This document shows positions 37,101 to 49,100 of a stretch of DNA of 64,000 bases, one piece after another. The position numbers were made by a program, and so were the translations under genes. Each line of letters starts with the position of its first letter. The stretch's first letter is position 1. This DNA comes from Pyrocephalus nanus (taxonomy: Eukaryota; Chordata; Aves; Passeriformes; Tyrannidae): NCBI GenBank assembly GCA_038380795.1, contig CM076259.1, positions 58,857,938 to 58,921,937 on the forward strand, read 5' to 3'. The notes beneath the pieces were generated by a model. The model was not told the DNA's origin and did not search any database. It saw only the letters and a list, made by a program, of their open reading frames with translations.

Positions 37101-40100
37101 GAGTTGTGACATTTCAAGATTACATTTCTCTGCTTTGAAGGGTTCATGAAACTAGAAAACAAAAATGTATAAATAGATGACTTGGTTGGTACGGCATTTG
37201 CGAGCATTGCTGTGATCAAGGTTGTGTGGATGGTATCCTAACAAAATAGCAGAACAGTAGCAGTAGTAGACCTGGACAGAACGCAGGACTGTCTAGGTAA
37301 ATCTCAAGCTATATGGAGGAATTACAAGAACTTTTTGAGTTACAAAACTAACAGCAACTTCTCCAAAGGGAAAAGAAAACAAGTAAGAAGCAATGTATAC
37401 TGGTGTAACCTGTATTAAGTGTTTTACAAGACTTCTAATTAGTAGTTGACAGGCCTGACAAGGAGCTTAGAGAAGGAGAGGATGACCTGAACTGGCCATG
37501 CAGAGGAGCTGAGACAGGGTGAAATGAAGGAAAGACAACCCAAGAGGTGGTTAGGGAGACTTAGGTAATTGCATAAGGAGTAGCAGGAGGAAGGCAAGAG
37601 GCAGATTGTGTGACTGACAGAGAGGAATTAGGATTGCCTGGATAACAGAAGGGATTTTGTGATTGGATGGATACAGTCAGGGGTTGCGACTCTACGGAAC
37701 GTTTGCAGAGCAGGTGGGAAGATAAATTTGTGAAAGATCATAGAATCATAGAATCAGATGGGTTGGAAAGGACCTCTGAGACCATCAGATCCAACCCTTG
37801 ATCCACTACCACTACAGTTACTAGACTATGGCACTAAGTGCCACATCCAGTCTTTTCTTAAATACCTTCAGGGATGGAGAATCCACCACCTCCCTGGGCA
37901 TCCCATTCCAATGCCTGATTGATGAAAAGCTATGGCAGATTAAGGTAAGGAAGAAGAGCTATGCAGAAAAACCTCCACAAAAAAACCCCCAAGAAAACAA
38001 CCAACCCTATCACAAAACTTTGTATGTATCTGACCAGATGGACCATGCTTTAGAAATCTATAAAGCATTTTTTGTCTTACATTGCCAGCTATATGTCAGG
38101 TATGTTTTATATGCCTGAACTGATGGTCCCTATGGAGAAATATAGCTGACTATATTAGCTACCTTATTAGAGCAAGCAATTAAGAGCCCACTGGTTGAAG
38201 TGTAAGAGGGTCAATAACCTGCCACAGAAGAGGTATTTTTTCCTTACGGAAATATAGGAAAGAAGTGAAGAATGATGTTAATGGAATATTATTAGGACTG
38301 CAAAGATAATTATTCAGACTTCAGAAACCCAGTATTTAGGTTTTCATGTACCATTTTAATCCATTTCCTCTGTACCCATGGCTTATGATAACCTTCAAAT
38401 GTGGCATCTCATACACTATTTTTAGTTTAAAAAAAGGACTTGTGGTACTGATGACCTTTTTATTTCCCTGGCCTACTCCCTAACAGCTTTTGAATTGGTG
38501 TACTAACTTCAGACATGTTCAAGGTTTTAAAGGTAATTGTTTTTCTATGAAGTCTGGCACAATAAAGAAATCCAAATTAGTATCGTTATGGAGGCCAAAA
38601 TAGGCAAACTCAGTAGAGTTGTTGTCTTTTCGACAGCAGTCTGCTGACCACTCAGTGTACATACTGTTTTTCATTTGTGTGAAGCTATTACTCCTGCATA
38701 CTGCCCTGTCTTGCACAGTGAATGTATCCCATGAGAGAAGGAAAGGGTTGGAATCATCATCTTGAGGAAGAGGAAGGGGCATGTAAGAAGACACCAGTTA
38801 AAAAGACAAAACAAAACTGCCAAAAAAACCCCAACCTCAATACGCTCTAAAGCCTCTCAAAATATTCTTCAGAGAACTAAGTTTTTTCCCAAGTCCTTTA
38901 AATTGTTTGATATTTTGCTGCTTCTGTGAAGGAATTCAGTTCACATTGTAGGTGCTGTACAGATAAAAAGTCATAAAAGTTGAAAAGTGTCTTGAAGATA
39001 CCGTGCAGATAAATTATTTAGGAGTTGAAGAGAAGATGTAGGAGTTGAAAGATAACGTTGCTCAAACAAAATTGTTTCACAGTTGACACAGTGAATATGG
39101 TGATGGAGATGTGTACTTTGTCTGGAACGGTTCAGAATGCTACCATGAAGCATTGTTTCATTTATGATCTTGTCATAGCTGACATAAGTGAATGTAAGTG
39201 GGAAGATGTAAGTGGAGGCATGAGATCTTTTTCCAAGCATGAGACCTGGTCCCGTGAAATAAGCACATCAGAATATTTCATAGTATGATTCCAGTTTAAA
39301 AGAAAGTTTGAAGGGTTTTTTGGTCACACTTTGAAAGAACATATTCAAAACACAAATACAGTTAAACTAGAATTGTTTTTCAGCTGTTTCTTTTTGTAAC
39401 TCTACTTCTCAGAGATTCTGTGTATATACAGGCAGGTAGCTGAACCAGTTAATAATAAATTATTATAAACATAGTGATGTTCTTTGGAGTAACGGGAGTA
39501 GTTGCTACAAATTTATGAGCTGTGGCTTTAATACATAAAATTCAGTCTGTTGCATTGTGCTGTGAAATAATGGAACCCCAGCCATATGAAACTAATTTCA
39601 AACGTCAGTGAAAGTATTTAGTCTTTGTGCATTATTCCCTATCTACAAAATGGAAGCAAAATTTATTTTTGACGACTATGTTTTGAAAATAAGTGGCTTG
39701 GGGTTTTTTGGAGCATGCAGATACCCAATTGATTTGTCATTAGGGAAATACTAAATGAGAACTGAGGAAATCTTACGTTTGGAATGAAGTTAACGGTTTG
39801 TCTGCTTGGATATGGTGTGCAAACGTGGCTTCAGCAATCCGTTGTGTTTTGGCCCTAGGCTAATCAATTTACATGGTAAATTGTATAATGTGTTGGCTTT
39901 GTGCTTCCTTTAGTATATCCAAATGTGTAACAGTTTATTTTAGCACGGGCAGATTTCAGACTGGAACTGTTTTATATGTGCCCAGCCTGAAGCAAGGACA
40001 GATGAGCACTGACCTTGGCAAAATCGTGTTTATTTTAACAGATGTAATGAGATTTGTATGTGTTGCTCTGTATGTCACTAGAAAAATTTCTGTGTAGTGG

Positions 40101-43100
40101 GTAGTGGGTTTTAAATGTTGTATATGCTCTTCAGTCTGGCCTGACCTTTCTCAAGTCAAATAGTGTAGGATTACTAGTCTTTATGAAAGACTGTGTGCTA
40201 CTGTTTGAGCAAGCTACGCTACCCTAAGTTATGGTTATTGTGGCCATGGAATGAAACTTTGTTACAGTCTGCTGAATTTTTAGCTCTTAAATATCAGCAG
40301 GAAACAAAAAAGTTCTTTTTTGTACTTAACTATATTAATGTATTTATTTTACAGATTACATTTATAGGTTTTGCTGAAGAGATGGGTACTGCTCGCTTGC
40401 AGGTACAATATATATCTGTCTATATTGGAAAATAATAGCTGGTGCTTTCTTCTAAGTAGTACATAGTTTTTTAAATTGAGGAATTTTGGTGTTTGAGAAA
40501 TGAAACTGATGTATCTTTAGCATGTAAAAGCCTAAGTTTCAAGTGTCATTGAAAGCTTGGAAATAATTGTTTTAATATGATAATTGGTGTTTTATAAGTA
40601 TTTACAATATAACCTGGGTCAGTCTTTGTATTAGGATGGTCTGGAACAACTTACTTAAATGCGGCAGAAGGGGATGATTGTTTGGGGGAGGTGTTTGGGT
40701 GGGAAGGGGCTTGTTTGGTTGTGTTTTTTTGTGGGTGCTTTTGGTTTCAGTTTTTGTTGTTAAAAACTTGTGTGTATCAGTATTTTGCTTTGTAATCTTC
40801 TCCTTAGTTGAGTTGTGCTTATTCATATGGTAAAGTTGCTTGTGTAAACCTAAAACTGTATTGAACTGACTGCTAGCTGTGAATTGCTGATGGGGAGATC
40901 AGGAGTCAGTATTATGGCTATGCCTTAAGATAATGTGCTGGAGAATTAGTTCAGGAAATCTTATTTTAAAAGGTGGAGTGTAGCAAACTAGGAGGGTTAT
41001 AATGTGCAGTTTTTATAAGCTAAGGATTTAGTCTTCTTGTACAACTTACACATTAGTGTAATTCATAGCATGCATCTCCACAGTGCAGTTCCACACTTCT
41101 ATTCTGTCTAGATCCTAGTAGATAGAGATTGCTGTAATAGTTTGCTGATGTTTAAAGGTGAATAAAGAAACTCTGAATCCATTTGTGTTCCAACTTATAT
41201 CAGTGTTCCTATTAAATTATAATAACACTAGATGTTCTTTCAAGGATGGATAAGAACTGTTTGATTGTCTGTAATTAGATGGAATTTAAGGAAAATTGGA
41301 CAGAGTATGTTTTTGGAGATTTGCTTTGAACCGTAGGGATCAGTAGTGTTTGGACTGTTGAAAAAAACCTATAAATCTTTCATAGAGTTCTTCTATATTA
41401 GGTAAATCTAAAGGTTTTCCAAGGTCTTGCTTTAGGAAGTGCCTTGTCCGTGTTTTTGTAATAGGGAGCTAGAACACTGGTGTAATAAAGCACACTAAGA
41501 GCATGTAGAGATCCACTGAGAGCCATTATTAGCTGAGGTCACAATGTTTGTAGTTGTGTAGTTTGTAGGATGCGCAGCTGCTTCTCAGCACTTACAAGAT
41601 TCTCCTCTATGACTTTTAAGCATCTTCCAAGTATGGACTGAATTAAAGCTTGTTTACATGACTTTTACACCACAGTTCGAGAGAGTAAGTGGGGGATGGA
41701 GCAAGAAATAGGAAATAAAAAAAAAACTTAACCAAAATTAGTAGCTGTTACTATTTAGGGGGGATATGAGATCAAACCCATTGTCATTTACAAGTTATTT
41801 TTTTGACTTGATATTCTCAATGTGTTTGTGTGTTTAAATCAGGAGTTGTCAGCTGTTTCTGTAGAGCTTCCAGATGTTCTGAAATCACTCCAGTTGCGCA
41901 AACTAAAAGAAAACGAGGCTATATTTCTAAAAGATGTAAAGAAAAGCTTGGCAAAACCTTGTGTCATGAAACATCAGGTAAAGCATTATATTTCACTGCC
42001 TAAAGAGTTCAGTCATATCACACCTTGTCTTGCTTTTGGTTTTGGGCTATCTCAGCCACAGTAATATTAATGTTATATTTCTGTGGTTCCATGAAAATGA
42101 ATGTCAGAAAATATCAGAATAAACAGTGCGGTATTGTCTACAGAAAATATTCAACAAATATTTAATTAGGGTGCTGATCCCATATTTCTGCTAGGCTGTA
42201 CTCCCTTTCACTGCCAATTTGGAAAGAATAGGAAATTTGTCAAGTTACCCGTCTCTGCTCTGCTCAGATACAGCTTTCATCTTTGGCAGGCTTTTCTTGT
42301 TGAAACAGAGGTGCCAAAAATTACGTGACTGTCTAGTGGACTCCTGTCGTACAAAAAAAAAAAAAGACAATTGTAAATGCTGTTAATGATGTAGTTTCCA
42401 TTATTTTTATTTTGATACTGTTCCCATTATTGGCAAGTTAATTATGTTCTTTCCAATTACAAATGTTGCATATAAGATAAACAATACCTTGAAGAAACAA
42501 ATATCCTATAAACTGAAGTACTATTTGGCATAAACACTCTGAAGAAATACTGTCTTCCTCTACAAATTTTTAACATGCATTGTTTAATAGATTCTTGGGA
42601 ACCTATTATCAGGGTTGTGTTACATTATTGCAGTGATTTATTCAAAATGCAGAAGTTATGAAAATGGGTGATTCTGTTAGTCTACACAAACTGTTTAATT
42701 AATTTTCTTATATTTAAAAGTATTTCTGAATTATTTACTCTTCATAAAAAATGCATTGAAGGAATCCCTTGCTACTCCTGACAATTGAATTATTCTAAGA
42801 TTGCTATATTTGTTTTCTTGTTGCTGTTTTTTTCAAGAATCAACTTGCTGAAGTGTTTTGTGTGGTGAGACTGACTCCTTCATTCCCAAGGATCAAAGTT
42901 GATTATATATTTACCTTGCTAAGCAAGTATACCACAGGCATAAAATATGCAGTAGAAATCAACTCTTCGCAAAAACATCAAACAGAGACATCCCATGGAG
43001 AAGATGATGACACTAATCACTCAGTTTCTTCAATTGAGGATGATTTTGTTACTGCTTTTGAACACTTAGATGAAGATGAACCTTCAAAGATACAAAATAC

Positions 43101-46100
43101 TGGTAAGTTCTTGCTGTATCCTTGTAGAAATTGGTATTTGAAATTTAGGCTGTTGGGATTTAATATGAAAGCAAATGTAAATGAATAGTAATTTTTTTCC
43201 CTTGATGATGTTTTGTAAAAGGGTATTGGGCAATTGAAAAATTAATTTTTTGCTATTTTCACAACAGTTTACCAACTCATAAACCAAAGATTCTAATCTC
43301 AGTGTCATACGTATATCAAATAGAATCTTATTTTACTTTGTGTGCTAAAAGTACATTAGTCAGTTGTTAGATTTGTGTAATAGGATTTGAAGAAAATGAA
43401 AGGTTACTTTAATCATGAATGATAAGCTAGCATTTTGCAACAATAATAAACCCAGCAGTTGCCATTAAAATCTGTCCTGTTTTTTACAGTTTTGTGGAAA
43501 GAGCAATCTTTTTTTACCCTTTTTTTTTGTTTTTCAGGTGCGTGCAGCTTTACTTCTCAAAACCATCGAGATGCTGCTTCACAGACCATCCCTGCTCAAT
43601 GTTTAGAAGCTGTTGACTCAAAGATCCTTGTAGGTTCTGCACATCGAAAGTCATCTACCAGATCTTCTACTTTGATTGATATTTTGGGACTTAAGGAACT
43701 GTCCTCAGTAAAGAATTCAGTAACAACCTCAATATCTGATCCTTGGATACAAAGGAGTTTCTATAAGCCATATAATCCTTCTGATCAAGGTGTTAATTTT
43801 TTACGTAAAACGTTGTTTTCTTCCTCTCCAGCTGAATCCTCTGAGTCAGACTGCTCCAGTCCAAGCCCCATCATCTTCTTAGATGAAGAAGGGTATCAAA
43901 AAAGCTTGAAGGCAAAACTTCAGCTGCCAAAAATTCCACTAGTGAAAGATGGTATAGAGGATTCAGACTCAGAAGTAAGTGAATTTTTTGATAGTTTCGA
44001 TCAGTTTGATGAGCTGGAGCAAGCCTTGGAAAACTCTTGTAAAATTATTAGGGATCCCATCTTAGGGAATCCCTCCCAGAAAAGGAGGACTGCACATGAA
44101 AAATTATCTTCTACAAGCATTACAATGAATCCTCAGAAGTTCAATTTTGATCGTCCCACTCTACCAGCCAATGTAAAGAAGCCAACTCCTCGTAAGCCAG
44201 AATCACCGTACAGCAGCATCTTTGAGGTCCCGGATTCCCCTCGCCCAGTTAAAACATCAGGGGAAGAGAATGGAGGCTTCTTCAGCCCTATTAGAACGTC
44301 AGCCTTCAGTCCACTGGGGAGCTGTGGTTCTTCCGAATGTTTGTGTCGAAGTAATCTTGGTGGAGATGGGACAGGCCGAAATCACCATGATGCAGCTTAT
44401 GATAGTTATTCAGCATATGCCGATAGTGTTTCATCTGAAATACTCGGTTCTGTTTTTTCTTCTGAGTCCTCATCAGTAAAAGTGTGTGCAGGAAATGATT
44501 TAAAGCACAAAAGGATTGCTTTGAAAGAGAAAAAAAGGCAAGCTGCAGATCTCAAAATGAAAACTAGTAAGGAACCAGATAAACAAGCAAAATCTAAACA
44601 TAAGTCACTTATGATTAGAGATAGCATTCAAAAATTTGCAGCTGAATTAGTCGAAAAAAGTTTTGGCAGTGCATTTAAAGACCTGCAAAAAGGTGTTTCC
44701 TCATGCACCAATGCACTTTGTCATCTGGCTGCTAGGTTGACTTCTTCGGTCTTTCAGATGGCTTTTTATGAGATTGGAAGACGTAGAGCAATCTCCCTTA
44801 AGGAACGTGCCATTAATGGGATAGCAAACTTTTTGGTGAGCGAAGCTATAACTGCTGCTTTGAAAGAACTGCGTCACGTAAAGAAACAAATATTTACCAA
44901 CACTGTTGCACGGTTTGCAGCAGACCTTGCTGAAGAACTTGTGTTTGAAGGAATCATGGAAGTATGCCAGTTCTCATATCCATCAACTCCTACAGCTTCA
45001 CAGCCTTCATCATTTGATTACGAAAACAAAGTGGTAAGATCCTATGCCCGAGATTTGTCTGAATCTGTCATTCAGGAGGCATTTATTGAACTATCTCAGG
45101 TTGATGTGACCTTCACAACACAAGCAGCCATTAGTGTTTCCATGGACAATATTAAATATGTAAGCGCAGAAAGTATGTTAGAGTCAACGCAGACCTCCAC
45201 AGTTTTTCCTAATTTTAATGATAGGATAGCACTAAAGCCAATCCAAGATTCCAAGAAGGAATATACAGTACATCAAGCTCTGTTTTGCACTTCTGGCATT
45301 GTAAGTTCAATACCTGTGCCCTTAGCTGGAAGAGCTCTTTGTCAACAACAGGTTTCCTCTGATGCTTACAAAGCAAAAGTATCAAGTACTCCAAATGCTG
45401 ATGACAATATGAAAGTATTCAAGGACTCCACTCATCCATTTTACACAAGCAGAAAGAAAGAGGAGGAAGTCTCTTCTTTCAGAAATATATATCTAACTTC
45501 AGATCACAGTCCAAGTACTGAAAGTACTCCATCACTCTTTTGTAACCAAAACGATACCAAACTAACAAATAACAGATCTGGAATGAACAGTAGTTCAGAA
45601 TTAACAAGTGGGTCAAAAGGCATTAATGCTTTCTCTGGAACAATGGTAGATATGATAGTAAATGAAGCTTATGAAGCCATAACTTCATCTAGAGTAACAA
45701 AAGCAGTAGAAGAGTATACAGATTTTTTAACCAGAAAAATAGTAGATAAAAAACCTTATGTGCAAAGTATTGGTGAAGACTTGCCCAAGAATATGTTTGC
45801 AGATCATTTGGCCAAGTATGTCATAAAACAATCTGTGGATGAAAGTAAAACTGTGTTATGCAACACTAGTGAGAATTTAACATGTAATGTGAGCTTGCAG
45901 ACCTACGGAGATACGAATCAAAAAGAAAGGTGTGTGATAAAGAAGCCAGAGGCTGAGAAACAAAGTAATGTTTCTATAATTGTGGAACAACAACAGTTGC
46001 CTTTGAATAATCCATGTAAATTTCTTACTCCGACTCATTCTGTTCAGTGTTTTCCAGAATCTAAAGATTGTTGGCAGGAACAAAAAGGACATAGGTTTTC

Positions 46101-49100
46101 TTCGAAATCACCACCCCCTTGTTCCACTGTAACTTTTGCTAAGCATGTTCTAGAGGACTGTACTGACATGGGAAGCTGTTCAATAACATGCTTAAACAAG
46201 ACTTCAAAAAAAAATGATACCCAGAAACTATCAGCAGCAGCTTTGAATTACAGGCAGGCCGATTGTTTTCTGCATGCAAATAGCTTTTCTTCAGTGGTGT
46301 TTGGCAGTGAAGGTGCTTTGCAAATTGAAGAAAAATCAAGTCTCAAACATGGAAATACCTGTTTAATGCCCGATACACCCCCACCAACTCCTTTAGTGCC
46401 ATGTGAAGGTACTTCTGAAAGGAATCTAAGAAAACTATCCAAGAAACTCAAGGGAGAATTAGCAAAGGAATTTGCACCTGCAACACCACCTTCTACGCCC
46501 TACAATCCATCCATTACTGATTTTTCTGCAACTGAACATGACTCTTTGGAAAATGAGGAATTCATGCTTAAACTCATGCGGTCACTTTCTGAAGAAGTGG
46601 AAAGTAGTGAAGATGAAGATCATTCTCAGATGCCGGTTGAGAAAGGGGAGCATTTGGAAAAAACAGTTCAGTATGCAGATTGTTTAGCTAGCCATATAGT
46701 TTCAATAGCGACTGAAATGGCTGCTTCCTGTTTAGATGGTAAAACAAATGAAAGAGATGCTGGTAGGCAGGTTCAGTTAGGTATGCAAAAAAAAATATGT
46801 GGATATACTGCATTTATAAATATCCCAGAAGAGACATGCAATTCTTTATGGAATTATGCAGGTGATATGGCAGGAAAAGTCATCAGTGAGGCCAAGAAAG
46901 TAGTGAAATCAAGGCATTGTAAACTGTTGAGGTTGAAGCGGGTTAACTGTCAGGTGGATTGCTTTTATCTGAGAAAAGGCGATAAAGATGGTAGTTCAAA
47001 AGAAGGGTGCGGTCCAGTGCGGGACCAGTGGCTGGGGGACAGGGGTTTATCTGTACTTCCTTTACCGCAAGGTTCAGGCACAACAGGTTTGACTTCCAAG
47101 TACCCGAGCTGTGAAAGTGTGACTGACGAATATGCAGACCATGTCATTCGAGTTTTGAAAAGAGAAGGTGGTAGTGCTGAGCTGTTAATGGATCAGTATG
47201 CTAGCAGACTTGCTTACAGGTCTATCAAGTCGGGCTTGCAGCAAGCTGCTAGAAAAACCAAAATGCGATACAACAGAAAGACGTTTCCTGCGCAAAATGC
47301 ACGGGTAAATGGTAAGCTGGAGCTGATCAAAGCAGTGAACAAAGATGCAGTACAGCCAGTGAAAAGCAGCATTCATCACTGTGAAGGCCAAATGTATGAA
47401 AGGAGTGTTGGCACACAGAGAACAGAATGTACCGAGTTGTTGCATTTTTCAGGATCCCTTGCTCACAGTATCACTTCTGATGTCAGGAAGAAACTGAAAG
47501 TGTCGGGAGTGTCTTTGCCGAAGTCTCTAACAGATTCCTGTCTATATAAAAAGACTGAATTTGATGAACTCACGGGGGATCTCGTTAAAACAAGACTTCC
47601 TAGGACATTTCTTCCTTTCTCCCCAGATCATAAACTGTATCATAGTACAGGTAATATAAATGAAAATGGCTACACTGAAGGAATAATTCAAGCTATAGAA
47701 CAATATGCTAAAAAAGTAGCAGATGATACTCTAGAAATGAGTTTAGAGTCGGCTATTCTCCGTGTGGGTGAAAACAGAAAAAGTGGCGATAAGCTCTCGT
47801 ATACTGAGAAACTGTCTCCTTTTTCTGGAGCTGTGTGTAGATGCTGCAGTATGAAGGAACACCGGTACTGTACAGAAAGTATGTCTCATCAGCTACCTGC
47901 ACAAGAATCCTGCATTCCAGTGAGGCATTTACTTCATTCTGGATCGGGTGGTGCCTGTCAGAATTCAAGAGTGTTTCAGCTTGATATTCCCAAAATTCAC
48001 GTTGATGTAGAACAGAGGACAGTGTTTTCTGACAAGGGGGCTACTGCAGCCGTAGAGAAAGCAGAAAGAGAGCTGAGTTACACAAGTCTGACAGCTGACA
48101 GTGGTATTGGACCAGATGGAGTCAGTTTTGCTGAAAGCCTTACTACTGAAATAATGACATCAGCTATGACTAATATTGGTCAGGCAGTTACCATAAGGTA
48201 ATATTAATTTTTTCTTTTTCGTTGCATTTTGTACTAGAGAAAGGATTGTCAATACAAATATGTGCTTAGAAGGAATTTTAATATATATTTTCTTAGAAAT
48301 GCACACTTTATGTTCTGAATGTTTTCTTCTGGTGATATTTAAATCTGAACTAGGAAAAAAAAAGCTTTTTTCCACCTGTGTGAGCTTGAAACAAAGGTTT
48401 CTATGTATATCAGCATGGTTATGTTCCAGCAGGTGACTAGTAAGTCGAACTTATTATTTCAGCTTGAAAATACTACTTGCAGTAAAGAATACTAGCCCTT
48501 ACAGATATTTGTTGATCTGTGAGCTGTGACAGAATCCAGGTTTGCTCCCTGTTTGTATTTCCTCTTCAGCATCTGGTGCTGGCCAAACGAGCCATCGTTT
48601 TGTAGTATGAAGGCCTAATTTTGATAATGGCTGTGCTGTGATAGTTTCCTTATTATTGGGGGGGGGGGGGAAGAAAGCCCAGCTTGTTACTTTAAGAAAA
48701 AAACAACTTACTAAACCAAACTTTATGTTATAGAATAGTAATACAATGCATTAAGGAATTACCTTCGAAATTCTTGTGTATTTAGCAAAGGATAACATAC
48801 TGTTTTCCTTTAATAGGCCTATAAATAGGAAATACATGCCACAATAAATTTGTGACAAATAACAACTGTTTCTTCAAGTAGACTGTGCAGTGATCAAAGT
48901 GAAATCTCCTCTTCAGGCCCCAGAGCAATCCTTACCATGTTGTATTTTTAAATTTGAAGTATTTATATTTCTGGTGTTTTTTTGTTTTTTTTTGAGGGCC
49001 ATCATGATGGACAATAAAATTGATTATTTTGTGTTCAGTGGGTGAAGGCCACAGTGGGACTGAACTAGAGTTTTCAAGGTTCGATATGAGACACATACAT

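Noticed and set aside
43459..43537. In-frame extension of the giant AKAP11 ORF upstream of exon 7
   Set aside because: It lies in the polypyrimidine tract of intron 6. The acceptor at 43536-43537 and the phase match with exon 6 show it is intronic.
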